From NCBI GenBank assembly GCA_016711325.1, contig JADJTH010000001.1, positions 186,001 to 250,000 of the forward strand: a stretch of 64,000 bases of DNA, in the 5' to 3' direction. The translations under genes were made by a program, and so were the position numbers. The notes below the pieces were generated by a model. That model worked only from the letters and a program-made list of their open reading frames with translations, was not told the origin of the DNA and did no database searches. Source of the DNA: Nigerium sp. (GTDB lineage Bacteria > Actinomycetota > Actinomycetes > Propionibacteriales > Propionibacteriaceae). Of the stretch, positions 38,623 through 48,458 are shown in pieces (the stretch's first letter is position 1; the number at the start of each line of letters is the position of its first letter).

Positions 38623-40143
38623 TCAGCCGAAGTCGACGCCCTGGGCGAGCTGGACCGAGCCCGAGTAGTTGATCGTGTTCGTCGCGCGGCGCATGTAGGC
38701 GCGCCAGGCGTCCGAACCGGACTCGCGTCCGCCGCCCGTCTCCTTCTCGCCGCCGAACGCCCCGCCGATCTCGGCGCCCGACGTGCCGGCGTTGACGTTG
38801 GCGATGCCCGTGTCGGCGCCCTCGGGACCGAGGTACGTCTCCGCCTCCCGCACATCGTTGCTGAACAGGCCGCTCGACAGCCCCTGCGGCACCGCGTTGT
38901 GGAGCGCGAGCGCCTCGTCGAAGTCGTCGTAGACGAGCGCGTACAGGATCGGCGCGAACGTCTCGTGCAGCACGACTCCCTCCTGGGCGGGCATCCGCAC
39001 CAGCGCCGGCCGCACCCAGTGGCCGCCCATGCCGGCGTCGATCCGCTCGCCTCCGGTGACCACATCGCCGCCCTGCGCGCGGGCCGCGGCGAGGGCGTCC
39101 TGCATCGCGTCGAACGCCGACGCGTTGATCAGGGGGCCGAGCAGGACGCCGTCGGCGAACGGGTCGCCGGCCGGGAGCGAGTCGAAGGCGCGGGCGACGC
39201 GGCCGATCACCTCGTCGGCGACGCTGCGGTGGACGAGCAGGCGCCGGGTCGACGTGCACCGCTGCCCCGCCGTGCCGGCGGCGCCGAAGACGATCGAGGC
39301 GACCGCCTGGTCGAGGTGGGCGCTCGGCGTGACGATGACGGCGTTGTTGCCGCCGAGTTCGAGCAGCGAGCGGCCGAACCGGGCGGCCACGCGGGGGCCG
39401 ACCTCGCGGCCCATCCGGGTCGATCCGGTGGCCGACACCAGCGCCACGCGCGGGTCGTCCACCAGCGCCGCCCCGGCCTCGCGCCCGCACACCACCAGTT
39501 CATGGACGCTCGCCGGCGCACCCGTCTCGGCGATCGCGCGGCGCAGCAACGCGTCACAGCCGAGCGCGCACAGCGAGGTCTGCTCGGAGGGCTTCCACAC
39601 GACGGTGTCGCCGCACACCAGCGCGATCGCGGTGTTCCACGACCACACGGCGACCGGGAAGTTGAACGCCGAGATCACGCCGACGACGCCGATCGGCTGC
39701 CAGGTCTCCTGCAGCCGATGACCGACGCGCTCGGAGGGCATGGTGCGTCCGTACAGCTGTCGCGACAGTCCGACGGCGAAGTCGCAGATGTCGACCATCT
39801 CCTGGACTTCGCCGAGCGCCTCGGTGTGAATCTTGCCGGCCTCGATCGTGACGAGCGTCGCGAGCTGCTCGGCGTGCTCGCCGATCAGTTCGCCGAGGCG
39901 TTTGACGAGGGCGCCGCGGACGGGGGCGGGCGTCGTCCGCCACACGCGAAAGGCCTGGTCGGCGCGGGCGATCGCGTCCGTCACCTCGGCCGCGGTGTGC
40001 GCCCGGACGCCGCACAGGTCGGCGTCCGTCAGCGGGGATCGTGCGCGCACCGCGCCGTCGTCGGCGCACCAGCGGTCGCGGTCGACGCCGAGGGCGTCCA
40101 GAGCCTCGCGGGCGAGGGCGGTCAGGTCGTCAGTGGTCTTCAT
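38623..40143 (-). CDS. pcd: L-aminoadipate-semialdehyde / piperideine-6-carboxylate dehydrogenase (ALDH7 family)
   Basis: 506 residues. It is an NAD-dependent aldehyde dehydrogenase that oxidises 2-aminoadipate semialdehyde to 2-aminoadipate. ALDH7-type blocks are QPIGVVGVISAFNFPVAVW, SATGSTRMGREVGPRVAARF, the Glu in LLELGGNNAVIV, and the catalytic Cys in GTAGQRCTSTRRLLVH. The C-terminus GGEKETGGGRESGSDAWRAYMRR is typical of antiquitin/AmaB. Its ATG overlaps the hglS stop, and lat is the first gene of the operon. Lat makes the aldehyde and this enzyme oxidises it, as in the known lat-pcd pair of actinomycetes. Confidence 0.9.
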   Translation of the reverse strand: MKTTDDLTALAREALDALGVDRDRWCADDGAVRARSPLTDADLCGVRAHTAAEVTDAIARADQAFRVWRTTPAPVRGALVKRLGELIGEHAEQLATLVTIEAGKIHTEALGEVQEMVDICDFAVGLSRQLYGRTMPSERVGHRLQETWQPIGVVGVISAFNFPVAVWSWNTAIALVCGDTVVWKPSEQTSLCALGCDALLRRAIAETGAPASVHELVVCGREAGAALVDDPRVALVSATGSTRMGREVGPRVAARFGRSLLELGGNNAVIVTPSAHLDQAVASIVFGAAGTAGQRCTSTRRLLVHRSVADEVIGRVARAFDSLPAGDPFADGVLLGPLINASAFDAMQDALAAARAQGGDVVTGGERIDAGMGGHWVRPALVRMPAQEGVVLHETFAPILYALVYDDFDEALALHNAVPQGLSSGLFSNDVREAETYLGPEGADTGIANVNAGTSGAEIGGAFGGEKETGGGRESGSDAWRAYMRRATNTINYSGSVQLAQGVDFG

Positions 40144-41627
40144 CGGGTCGCCTCGCTCGTGTGTCGTGGATCGTCGGTCGTCTCATCGCCGTGGGGCTTG
40201 ACTCGCGGCCCGCTGTCGGGCCACAGGTGTCCGCTATGTTCGGCGTCGGCCGCGATCGCGACGCCCCACGCGGACGCCGCGGCCTCCAGGGACGCCTGCC
40301 GCTGCGCGGCGTACAGCGCCATCGGGTCGTGGACGCGGCGGCCCATCGCCTCGGCGAGCCAGGCCTCGTCGCGGTGCGAGCCCTCGCGCGTCGTGTCGCG
40401 GCTGCCCGCCGAATCCAGGTTGGACGCGAAGATCCCGGCCGCCGAGCGGGGCAGGAAGTCCTCGTAGACGATCGGCGTTCGCACCAGCCAGCCGCCCGCG
40501 ACCAGCGCATCGAGCCTTGTCGGAGGCACCCCTTCGGGCAGGACGGCCGCCGGCGCGTACTCGAACCAGGCGAGCCCGGCGTCGGCGAGCCCTTGCTCAC
40601 TGGCCGGCAGGTGGGCGCGCCACACCGCCAGCTTCACGTCATGGCGCCCCTCGGGGCTCAGGCCCGCCGCGCGCTCGTCGACCTCGACGATCATCCGGTC
40701 GTACAGATCGCGGCCGGCCGGCGTGAGCGCGATGCCGCGCTGCTCGACCTCACCGAACCGGACCGACAAGGTGCCGTCGACGACCGACCCGTCGGCCTCG
40801 CGGAAGCGGCGGCGTTCGGCGAGCGCCTTGAACGACGTCTGCCGCAGCAGCACGTCGGGGCCTTCCCAGGCCGGCGGACCCTGGATCTCGTCGATCATCG
40901 CGATGCCCTGCGCGCTCATCCGCGCGTAGAGGTCGTCGATGTCGAGCACGCGCGGCGTCAGGTGGTTGATGTGGGTGCGGGGCACGCCGCCGATGTCGGC
41001 GGCCACCCCCGAGATCGCGGCGAGCCGGGTGTACCAGGCGCGCTCGACCGGCTCGGTGGTCAGCTCGAAGCACGCGGTCGCGGCGGCCAGGAAGGCCGCG
41101 GCGTCGGCGTCCGGCAGGCCGCCCTCGGCCTCGGCGCGCGCGGCGAGCGCGACCACGTCGTCGCCGAACAACTCGCGGCCGGCGAGGAACGAATCCAGCT
41201 CGGCCTGCAGCGCCCGGTCGAAATAGCGGCGGTCGTCGGTGACCAGCACCGAGGTGAAGACCCGGAACGGGTTGATCGCGAGCGCCTCGGGCGTGGTGGG
41301 CCGGAACGCGGTCGACACGATCGGCAGCGACGTGGCGGCGTCCCCCCGCAGGTCGTAGAAGCCGACCGGCTCCATGCCGAGGGCGGCGAAGATCTGCGCG
41401 ACCCGGGCGAGCTCGCGCGCGGTGCCGACCCGGATCGCCCCGTGCCGTTCCGCCGTGACCCGGTCGATGCGGCCGAGTCGCTCGGCGGTGTCGGGGTGGG
41501 CGGCGACGTAGTCGGCGTTGACCGCGGTCGACGTGTCGACCAGCGTCATGTAGGCGGGCACCTCGCGGCCGTACATCGCCGACAGCGAGCGGGCGAACGC
41601 GGCCCGCAACTGGTGGGTGTCGTACAT
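40140..41627 (-). CDS. hglS: 2-oxoadipate dioxygenase/decarboxylase (DUF1338/HglS)
   Basis: 495 residues. The family (HglS, YdcJ) is an Fe(II) enzyme that converts 2-oxoadipate to D-2-hydroxyglutarate with loss of CO2. The His/Glu metal-site blocks are TAERHGAIRVGT, HINHLTPRVLDIDDLYARM and SVRFGEVEQRGIALTPAGRDLYD. AGGSC-type spacing before the ATG (AGGAGC) supports the start. It sits between lat and pcd, which fits a lysine to 2-aminoadipate to 2-oxoadipate to 2-hydroxyglutarate route. The last ~30 residues, after a copy of a dispersed 26-base repeat, are hydrophilic and outside the conserved fold. The step from 2-aminoadipate to 2-oxoadipate needs an aminotransferase not seen here. Confidence 0.88.
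   Translation of the reverse strand: MYDTHQLRAAFARSLSAMYGREVPAYMTLVDTSTAVNADYVAAHPDTAERLGRIDRVTAERHGAIRVGTARELARVAQIFAALGMEPVGFYDLRGDAATSLPIVSTAFRPTTPEALAINPFRVFTSVLVTDDRRYFDRALQAELDSFLAGRELFGDDVVALAARAEAEGGLPDADAAAFLAAATACFELTTEPVERAWYTRLAAISGVAADIGGVPRTHINHLTPRVLDIDDLYARMSAQGIAMIDEIQGPPAWEGPDVLLRQTSFKALAERRRFREADGSVVDGTLSVRFGEVEQRGIALTPAGRDLYDRMIVEVDERAAGLSPEGRHDVKLAVWRAHLPASEQGLADAGLAWFEYAPAAVLPEGVPPTRLDALVAGGWLVRTPIVYEDFLPRSAAGIFASNLDSAGSRDTTREGSHRDEAWLAEAMGRRVHDPMALYAAQRQASLEAAASAWGVAIAADAEHSGHLWPDSGPRVKPHGDETTDDPRHTSEATR
40215..40240. repeat. Second, partial copy of the 56.5-kb palindromic repeat (inside hglS)
   Basis: 25 of 26 bases match 56547-56572 in the same orientation (core GGGCCACAGGTGTCCGC). 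Only one arm is well kept. A short hairpin GGCCCG/CGGGCC remains beside it. It falls in codons of about residues 463-471 of the upstream-reading hglS gene. Confidence 0.6.
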
Positions 41628-41637
41628 TCTGCTGCTC

Positions 41638-42973
41638 CTATCGGGCCACGGCGGTGAGGACGCGGTCGAGGGCATCCAGGGCATGGTCGAGGACCCCGCG
41701 GGTCACCGTCAGCGGCGGGCGCAGCCGCAGCGACCGGACGCCGCAGCCGAGCATGAGCACGCGCTCGTCGGCGAGCAGTCGGCGGATCACCTCGTCGCGC
41801 ATCGCCTTGTCGGGCAGCGTGATGGCGCACATCAGGCCGATGCCGCGCGGGTTGCTCACGACCGGGTGCCGGCGCGCGAAATCCTCGAGACGTCCGAGCA
41901 GGTAGCCGCCCTCGCGGCGAGCGTTGCCCATCAGGTCGTCGCGCTCCACGATCTCGAGGATGCGGCGTGCGCGGACCATGTCGGTAAGGTTGCCGCCCCA
42001 GGTGGAGTTGATCCGGCTCGGGGTCTCGAACACGTTGCCGCGCACCTCGTCGACCCGCCCGCCGGCGGTGAGGCCGCAGACCTGCAGCTTCTTGCCGAAC
42101 GCCATGATGTCGGGCGCGACCCCGTAGTGCTGCCACGCCCACGGCGTGCCGGTCATACCGCCGCCCGTCTGCACCTCGTCGAGGATGAACAGGGCGTCGT
42201 GGTGGTGGCACAGCTCCTTCATGCGGGCCAGGAAGCTCGCGCGGAACCGGTGGTCGCCGCCCTCACCCTGGATCGGCTCCATGATGAACGCGGCGATGTC
42301 GTGCGGGTTGGCCTCGAACGCGGCCTCGGCCTGGGCGAGCGTGGACGCCTCCACGGCGTCCATGTCGCGCCCCGGCTCCCAGATCGGGGACGCGATCCGC
42401 GGCCAGTCGAACGTCGGGAAGCGCGCGGTCTTGTTCGGGTCGGTGTTGGTGAGGCTCATCGTGTAACCGGAGCGGCCGTGGAAGGCGTCGGTGAGGTGCA
42501 TGATCTGCGTGCCGAGCCCGGGCGAGCGCCCCTGGGACTCGTTGAGGCGAGACTTCCAGTCGAAGGCGGTCTTGAGCGTGTTCTCGACGGCGAGCGAGCC
42601 GCCCTCGATGAAGAAGTAGTGCGGCATCTCGTCGACGCCCATGACGCGGGCGAAGGCGTCCACGAACCGCGTCATCGCGACCGTATAGATGTCGGAGTTG
42701 CTCGGCTTGTTCAGCGCCGCCTCGAGCAGTTCGGCCTTGAACTCCTCGTCGTCGACCAGCCCGGGATGGTTCATGCCGAGGGCGTTGCTCGCGAAGAACG
42801 TGAACATGTCGCAGAACTCGGTGCCGGAGGCCCTCGTCGACCAGGGTCGTGCCGCGCGATCGGACGAGATCGAGGACGAGAGGCATCCCGTCCAGCAGTA
42901 GGTGACGACCCAGGACCTCCTGGACCCGATCGGCCGTGACTGCCTGGCCGGTGGCAGTGATCGTTGCTCCCAT
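41638..42973 (-). pseudogene. lat: L-lysine 6-aminotransferase, frameshifted near the N-terminus
   Basis: A PLP class-III aminotransferase that moves the epsilon-amino group of lysine to 2-oxoglutarate. The main frame has MFTFFASNALGMNHPGLV, HGRSGYTMSLTNTDP, the cofactor Asp in FILDEVQTGGGMTGT, and the PLP Lys in MAFGKKLQVCG. The first ~48 residues (MGATITATGQ to LVDEG) lie in another frame. One G too many in GGG near 42833 causes the shift: removing it gives EASGTEFCDMFTFF. The span of 1336 bases is one over a multiple of three. Corrected length is about 444 residues, normal for Lat. Likely a working first gene of the lysine operon if the extra base is an error. Confidence 0.87.
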
Positions 42974-43027
42974 CCATCGATCCTACCGGGGGAAGGCCGG
43001 ATAATCTATGCCGCCAACAGGCTTCTT

Positions 43028-43042
43028 GCGGATATATTCCGC
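43028..43042 (-). promoter_or_regulatory. A+T-rich inverted repeat upstream of lat
   Basis: GCGGA-TATAT-TCCGC lies about 55 bases before the lat start, in the only A+T-rich patch of this intergenic region. It could be part of a promoter or an operator for the lysine operon. No regulator gene is adjacent. Confidence 0.3.
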
Positions 43043-43064
43043 CCGCATGAGCCCAGGGCGCGGA

Positions 43065-43706
43065 TTACTGAGCCAGCCCGTAGAGGCGGTCGCCGGCATC
43101 GCCGAGGCCGGGGAGGATGTAGCCCTGCTCGTTGAGCCGGTCCTCGACGGAGGCCACCACGAGGTCGCAGCGGATGTCGAGCCGCTCGGACACCTCGCGC
43201 ATGTGCGCGATCCCCTCGGGCGCGGCGAGCAGGCAGATGCAGACGACATGGTCGGCACCGCGGGCCGCGAGGAACTCCACCGCGCCGCCCAGCGACCCGC
43301 CCGTGGCCAGCATCGGATCGAGCACGTAGCACTGCCGCCCGGACAGGTCGGCGGGCAGCCGCTCGGCGTAGGTGTAGGGCTGCAGGGTCTCCTCGTCGCG
43401 GACCATGCCCAGGAAACCCACCTCGGCGGCCGGGATGAGTTGCATCATGCCCTCGAGCATGCCCAGGCCGGCGCGCAGGATCGGCACCACCAGCGGGCGC
43501 GGGTGACTGAGCGACACGCCCGCCGTGGTCATCAGCGGCGTCGTCACCTCGCACGGCACCACGCGGACATCGCGGGTCGCCTCGTAGCTGAGCAGACTGA
43601 CCAGCTCACTGGTGAGCGCGCGGAACGTCGGCGAGTCGGTCGCGGCGTCCCTCAGCAGGGTGACTTTGTGCGCGATCAGCGGATGGTCGGGTGCGTAGAG
43701 GTCCAC
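43065..43706 (-). CDS. upp: Uracil phosphoribosyltransferase
   Basis: 213 residues from the GTG at 43706. A GTG three codons earlier (43715) is an alternative. It salvages uracil to UMP using PRPP. Family blocks are [14 protein letters not shown] near the start, [15 protein letters not shown], and the PRPP loop [12 protein letters not shown]. The C-terminal [15 protein letters not shown] is the uracil-binding hood region. It is a single gene between the lysine and histidine operons. Confidence 0.95.
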   Translation of the reverse strand: MDLYAPDHPLIAHKVTLLRDAATDSPTFRALTSELVSLLSYEATRDVRVVPCEVTTPLMTTAGVSLSHPRPLVVPILRAGLGMLEGMMQLIPAAEVGFLGMVRDEETLQPYTYAERLPADLSGRQCYVLDPMLATGGSLGGAVEFLAARGADHVVCICLLAAPEGIAHMREVSERLDIRCDLVVASVEDRLNEQGYILPGLGDAGDRLYGLAQ

Positions 43707-43783
43707 GGCGTCCACGATCCCACACGGCCCCGGGCGACGCACCACCGAGCACGCCGGAACGGCCGGCGGGTGCGCTCCCGCCG

Positions 43784-44689
43784 TCAGGGCAGGTGACGGA
43801 CGACCTCGTCCACGCAGCGCGCGGCGGTGCGGGCGGTGCGCTGGTCGACGTCGAGGCGCGGGTTGAGCTCGGCGACCTCGAACAGGCCGAGCCTGCCGGA
43901 CGCGGCGACCGCCCGCAGCACCGCGAGCACGACGCCGAGCGGGATGCCGAAGGCCGCGGGGGCGCTCACGCCCGGCGCGACGGACGCGGGCAGGACGTCG
44001 AGGTCGAGGGTCAGGTGGACGCGGTCCACGCCGGCCAGCAAGCCCTCGGCGGCGGCGAGGGCCGAGCGTTCGTCCGTGCGGGCGTCCTCGAGCATCGCCA
44101 CCTCCCAGCGCGCCGCCTCCGCGACCAGCGCCGCGGTGTTGCTGGGCCGGCCGAGACCGATCACCGAGTAGCGGAACCCCTTGTCGCGGGCAGTGAGCGC
44201 GTCGGCGATCTGGGCGAACGGCGTCCCCGAGGTGGCCTGGCCGGCGCGGCGCAGATCGAGGTGGGCGTCCAGGTTGAGGACGCCCCAGGTCTCGTCGCGA
44301 CCGATCCAGCCGAGGGCGCTGCCGAACGCGACCTCGTGCCCGCCGCCGATCACCACGGGGAGGGCGCCGCGCTCGAGGACGGTGGCGACGGCGCGACCCA
44401 GCCGGGCCTGTCCGACCTCCAGGTCGCCGTCGGCGACCACCACGTCGCCGCGGTCGCGGACGCCCACGCCCGGCGCCGCGAATCCGCCGAGCGCGGCCCG
44501 CAGCGCGGCGGGGCCTTCGGCGGCACCGACCCGGCCCTGGTTACGGCGGACGCCCTCGTCGCTGGCGAATCCGATCAGCGCCACGCGGGCGTCCGCGCGG
44601 GCGCCGTTGACCGCGTGATGCCAGCGGGCGTGCTCGGCGCCGGGGCCGTCGTCGCGCCCGGACCAGGGCGCGGCGGGCCGGTCGATCAT
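43784..44689 (-). CDS. hutG: Formimidoylglutamase (arginase/ureohydrolase family)
   Basis: 301 residues. It hydrolyses N-formimidoyl-glutamate to glutamate and formamide using two Mn ions. Metal motifs are [19 protein letters not shown], and [21 protein letters not shown]. It is the last gene of the operon hutU-hutI-hutG, and its ATG overlaps the hutI stop. The position decides HutG over arginase or agmatinase. The downstream strand converges on nothing: upp follows on the same strand after about 80 bases. Confidence 0.9.
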   Translation of the reverse strand: MIDRPAAPWSGRDDGPGAEHARWHHAVNGARADARVALIGFASDEGVRRNQGRVGAAEGPAALRAALGGFAAPGVGVRDRGDVVVADGDLEVGQARLGRAVATVLERGALPVVIGGGHEVAFGSALGWIGRDETWGVLNLDAHLDLRRAGQATSGTPFAQIADALTARDKGFRYSVIGLGRPSNTAALVAEAARWEVAMLEDARTDERSALAAAEGLLAGVDRVHLTLDLDVLPASVAPGVSAPAAFGIPLGVVLAVLRAVAASGRLGLFEVAELNPRLDVDQRTARTAARCVDEVVRHLP

Positions 44690-45852
44690 CGCAGCACCCC
44701 GTCCTTCATCACGGCACACACCAGCGGGACGCCCGGGCGGTAGGCGAGGTGCAGGTGGCTCGGGGCGTCCAGGAAGGCCAGGTCGGCGACCGCTCCCGGG
44801 CGGATCGCGCCCAGGTCGTCGCGGCCCAGGGCGAGGGCTCCGCCCGCGGTCGCGGCCCACAGCGCCTCGTCGGGGCTCAGGCGCAGTTCGCGGACGGCGA
44901 GCGCGATCACGAACGGCATCGACGTCGTGTACGACGTGCCCGGGTTGCAGTCGGCGCCGAGCGCGACGGTGACGCCGGCGTCCCACAGCCGGCGGGCGTC
45001 CGGGTAGCGGTTACGGGTGGAGAAGTCGGCGGCGGGCAGCAGGGTGGCGACGGTGCCGGACGCCGCGAGGGCCTCGACGTCGGCGTCCGTGGCGTGGCAG
45101 ACGTGATCGACCGACGCGGCGCCGAGTTCGACCGCCAGCTGGACGCCCGGCCCGGGCCGGAGCTGGTTGCCGTGCACGCGGACGCCGAGCCCCGCGGCCC
45201 GGCCGGCGGTGAGCACGGCGCGCGACTGGTCGGCATCGAAGGCGCCAACCTCGCAGAACACATCGATCCAGCGGGCGAGAGGCGCGCACGCGGGGATCAT
45301 CTCGTCGATCACCGTGGACACGTAAGCGTCGGGGCGTCCGGCGAATTCGGGCGGCGTGACGTGCGCGGCGAGCAGCGTGGCGAACGGCGTGCGCCGGCCG
45401 GCGACGGCGAGGCTGCGCCGCTCGTCGTGGGTACGTTGCCCGTAGCCGGACTTGATCTCGATCGTCGTGGTCCCCTGCGCGAGGTACTCGTCGGCGAGGC
45501 GGGTGAGGTTGGCGTCCAGCTCGGCGTCGGACGCCGCGCGGGTGGCCGCGAGCGTGGCGCGGATGCCGCCCGCCGCGTAGGGCTCCCCCGCCATGCGCGC
45601 GGCGAACTCGTCGGCGCGCTCGCCCGCGAAGACGAGGTGGCTGTGGCTCTCGACGAAGCCGGGCACGACGGCCCGCCCGCCCGCATCGATCCGCTCGTCG
45701 GCGCCCTCGGCGTCCAACTCCGCCCGGGCGCCGACCCACGCGATGCGGTCGCCCTCGACGACGATCGCCGCCTCGGCGACGACGCCGCACAGTCCGCCGC
45801 GCGCGGGATCGTTGGTGACCAGCGATCCGATGTTGTCGACCACGACCGCCAT
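44686..45852 (-). CDS. hutI: Imidazolonepropionase
   Basis: 388 residues. It opens the imidazolone ring in the third step of histidine breakdown. It is a metal amidohydrolase with [31 protein letters not shown], and [17 protein letters not shown]. It starts four bases after the hutU stop and overlaps hutG. Length is slightly short of the usual ~400 but all metal ligands are present. Confidence 0.95.
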   Translation of the reverse strand: MAVVVDNIGSLVTNDPARGGLCGVVAEAAIVVEGDRIAWVGARAELDAEGADERIDAGGRAVVPGFVESHSHLVFAGERADEFAARMAGEPYAAGGIRATLAATRAASDAELDANLTRLADEYLAQGTTTIEIKSGYGQRTHDERRSLAVAGRRTPFATLLAAHVTPPEFAGRPDAYVSTVIDEMIPACAPLARWIDVFCEVGAFDADQSRAVLTAGRAAGLGVRVHGNQLRPGPGVQLAVELGAASVDHVCHATDADVEALAASGTVATLLPAADFSTRNRYPDARRLWDAGVTVALGADCNPGTSYTTSMPFVIALAVRELRLSPDEALWAATAGGALALGRDDLGAIRPGAVADLAFLDAPSHLHLAYRPGVPLVCAVMKDGVLR

Positions 45853-45856
45853 GAGC

Positions 45857-47530
45857 TCAGGTCTCCTGCATCGGGATCCGGACGCCGCGCTCGCGGGCCA
45901 CCTCGGCGGCGTGCGGGTAGCCGGCGTCCACGTGCCGGATGACGCCCATGCCCGGATCGTTGGTGAGCACACGCTCCAGCTTCTGCGCGGCCAGGTCGGT
46001 GCCGTCGGCGATGCACACCTGGCCGGCGTGGATCGAGCGGCCCATGCCGACGCCGCCGCCGTGATGGATGCTCACCCAGCTCGCCCCGGACGCCGTGTTG
46101 ACCAGGGCGTTCAGCAGCGGCCAGTCGGCGACGGCGTCCGACCCGTCGCGCATCGCCTCGGTCTCGCGGTAGGGCGAGGCGACCGAACCCGAGTCGAGGT
46201 GGTCGCGCCCGATGGCGATCGGGCCAATCTCGCCCGCGGCCACCATCGCGTTGAACCGCAGCCCGGCGAGATGGCGTTCGCCGTAGCCGAGCCAGCAGAT
46301 CCGCGCGGGGAGGCCCTGGAAGGCGACCTTCTGCTGGGCCAGCGTGATCCAGCGGTGCAGGTGCTCGTTGTCGGGGAAGAGGTCGAGGATGGCGGCGTCC
46401 GTCTTGGCGATGTCGGCGGGATCGCCCGAGAGCGCGGCCCAGCGAAACGGCCCCAGCCCCTCTTCGAACAGCGGCCGGATGTAGGCGGGCACGAACCCGG
46501 GGAACGCGAAGGCGCGGTCGAAGCCGCCCTTGCGCGCTTCGTCGCGGATGGAGTTGCCGTAGTCGAACACCTCGGCGCCCGCGTCGGCGAAGCCGACCAT
46601 CGCGGCGACGTGCGCGGCCATGGACGTCCGGGCGTCCGCGGTGAAGCCGGCGGGATCGGCCGCCGCCCGCGCCGGCATGTCGGCGAACGCGTAGCCGCGG
46701 GGCAGATAGGCGAGGGGGTCGTGCGCGGAGGTCTGGTCGGTGACGATGTCGACGCCGACCTCGCCGGCCCGGTGCCGCTCGAGCAGGGCCGGGACGAGAT
46801 CGGCGGCGTTGCCGAGAAGGCCGATCGACAGCGGACGCCGGGCGCCCTTCGCCTCGTTGGCGAGGGCGAGCGCGTGGTCGAGGTCGGCGGCGGCGACGTC
46901 GAGGTAGCGGTGCTCGATCCGGCGTTCGATGCGGGACGGGTCGCAGTCGATGCACAGCGCGACGCCGTCGTTCATGGTGATCGCCAGGGGCTGGGCGCCG
47001 CCCATGCCGCCGAGGCCCGCCGTGAGGGTGAGCGTCCCGGCGAGGCTGCCGTCGAACCGCTTGCGGGCGATCGCGGCGAACGTCTCGAACGTGCCCTGCA
47101 GAATGCCCTGGGTGCCGATGTAGATCCACGATCCCGCCGTCATCTGCCCGTACATCATCAGGCCCTCGGCCTCGAGTTCGCGGAAGTGTTCCCAGGTGGC
47201 CCAGTCGCCGACGAGGTTGGAGTTCGCGATCAGCACCCGCGGCGCCCACTCGTGGGTGCGGAAGACGCCGACCGGCTTGCCGGACTGGACGAGCAGCGTC
47301 TCGTCGCCAGCGAGCGTCTCGAGGGTGCGGACGATCGCGTCGAACGCCTCCCAGGAGCGGGCCGCGCGCCCGGTGCCGCCGTAGACGACGAGATCGTCGG
47401 GATGCTCGGCGTTGTCGGGGTCGAGGTTGTTCATCAGCATGCGCAGGGCGCCCTCTTGCTGCCAGCCGCGCGTGTGCAGGGTGAGGCCGCGGTGGGCGCG
47501 GACCGGGCGGGGTCCGGACGTGTGGGTCAT
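45857..47530 (-). CDS. hutU: Urocanate hydratase
   Basis: 557 residues. It hydrates urocanate to imidazolonepropionate using NAD as an electrophile. Characteristic blocks are [20 protein letters not shown] near the N-terminus, [71 protein letters not shown], and the Cys-containing [17 protein letters not shown] precedes the ATG. It is the first gene of the hutUIG operon and divergent from the IclR-type regulator. Confidence 0.97.
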   Translation of the reverse strand: MTHTSGPRPVRAHRGLTLHTRGWQQEGALRMLMNNLDPDNAEHPDDLVVYGGTGRAARSWEAFDAIVRTLETLAGDETLLVQSGKPVGVFRTHEWAPRVLIANSNLVGDWATWEHFRELEAEGLMMYGQMTAGSWIYIGTQGILQGTFETFAAIARKRFDGSLAGTLTLTAGLGGMGGAQPLAITMNDGVALCIDCDPSRIERRIEHRYLDVAAADLDHALALANEAKGARRPLSIGLLGNAADLVPALLERHRAGEVGVDIVTDQTSAHDPLAYLPRGYAFADMPARAAADPAGFTADARTSMAAHVAAMVGFADAGAEVFDYGNSIRDEARKGGFDRAFAFPGFVPAYIRPLFEEGLGPFRWAALSGDPADIAKTDAAILDLFPDNEHLHRWITLAQQKVAFQGLPARICWLGYGERHLAGLRFNAMVAAGEIGPIAIGRDHLDSGSVASPYRETEAMRDGSDAVADWPLLNALVNTASGASWVSIHHGGGVGMGRSIHAGQVCIADGTDLAAQKLERVLTNDPGMGVIRHVDAGYPHAAEVARERGVRIPMQET

Positions 47531-47597
47531 CGTCAGCTCCTTTCGGCTCCAGCATCGGACGCCACGGTCGCGGCGCCGCGGGTGGCGAGGCGTCCGT

Positions 47598-47622
47598 CTT
47601 GAATCCGAGACAACGGGTGGGG
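47598..47622 (-). promoter_or_regulatory. Candidate hut operator A (hutU / IclR regulator intergenic)
   Basis: CTTGAATCCGAG (47598-47609, a 10-of-12 match to the palindrome at 50102) followed after three bases by ACGGGTGGGG. The same two blocks in the same order lie upstream of hutH. On the hutU strand the site is 68-92 bases before the start codon. It also covers the likely -35 region of the regulator gene. Confidence 0.5.
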
Positions 47623-47636
47623 TGAGGGGCGATACT
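47607..47636 (+). promoter_or_regulatory. Possible promoter of the IclR-type gene (leaderless mRNA)
   Basis: GATACT at 47631-47636 is a good -10, with GAGACA at 47607-47612 as a weak -35 and an 18-base spacer. The transcript would begin at or next to the ATG at 47644, giving a leaderless mRNA, which is common in actinobacteria and fits the lack of a ribosome site. Confidence 0.4.
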
Positions 47637-47643
47637 CGACGCC

Positions 47644-48423
47644 ATGAGCCCGGCCGGATCCAGCACGTCGCCGGCGGTCGGGCGCGCGCTCGACATCCTC
47701 ACCCATCTGGCGGGCCAGGCGGGCACGGTGCAGGCGTCCACGATCGCCCGCGACCTCGGGCTGCCGCGATCGTCGGCCTACCACATCCTCGCGGTGCTGA
47801 CCGAGAAGGGTTTCGTGGTCTACGTGCCCGAGACGCGCGGGTATGCCCTGGGCCCGGCCGCCTACCAGCTCACCTCGGCGTCCAGCCTCGACGAGCATCT
47901 GGAGCGCCTGGCGCGTCCGGTGCTGCGTCGCGTGGCAGCGACCGCGGAGATCACCGTGCACCTGGGGATCCTGCGCGGGGCCAACACGCTCTACCTGCTC
48001 AAGGAGCACCCGCCGCGCGAGAGCGAGTTGGAGCCGCCGCTGGTGACGGCGGTCGGCGTCCTGTTGCCGGCGCACCTCACCGCGAGCGGGCGGGCGATGC
48101 TCGCGCACCTGCCGCCGGCGCAACTGCGGGCGCTCTACTCGCGTCCGGCGGACTTCGTTTCTCGCACCGGACGCGGGCCGCGGTCGCTCGAAGAACTGCA
48201 GACGGCCCTCGCCCTCGAACGCGCGCAGGGATGGTCGGAAGAGATCGAACTGATCGCGGCCGGACTGCGGTCGGCGGGCGCGGCCGTCTTCGATCTGCAC
48301 GGGCATCCCGTCGCGGCGCTGAGCTGCACGTGGCGCTCCCGGGTGCCCCTGCGCGAGGCGTCCGCACTCCTGGGGCACCTACGCGCCGGGGCGGCCGAGG
48401 TCACGCGCCGCCTGCAGGGCTGA
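47644..48423 (+). CDS. IclR-family transcriptional regulator, likely of the hut genes
   Basis: 259 residues. The N-terminal winged helix covers residues of about 9-70 ([42 protein letters not shown]). The C-terminal IclR effector domain has [19 protein letters not shown] and a late CTWRS. It is divergent from hutU and lies between hutU and hutH, so it is well placed to control both. The shared operator blocks near both promoters support this. Effector unknown, with urocanate or histidine the obvious guess. Confidence 0.88.
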   Translation: MSPAGSSTSPAVGRALDILTHLAGQAGTVQASTIARDLGLPRSSAYHILAVLTEKGFVVYVPETRGYALGPAAYQLTSASSLDEHLERLARPVLRRVAATAEITVHLGILRGANTLYLLKEHPPRESELEPPLVTAVGVLLPAHLTASGRAMLAHLPPAQLRALYSRPADFVSRTGRGPRSLEELQTALALERAQGWSEEIELIAAGLRSAGAAVFDLHGHPVAALSCTWRSRVPLREASALLGHLRAGAAEVTRRLQG

Positions 48424-48458
48424 CGCGCCCTCTGGGCCGACGCGCCTTCGTGGGCCGA

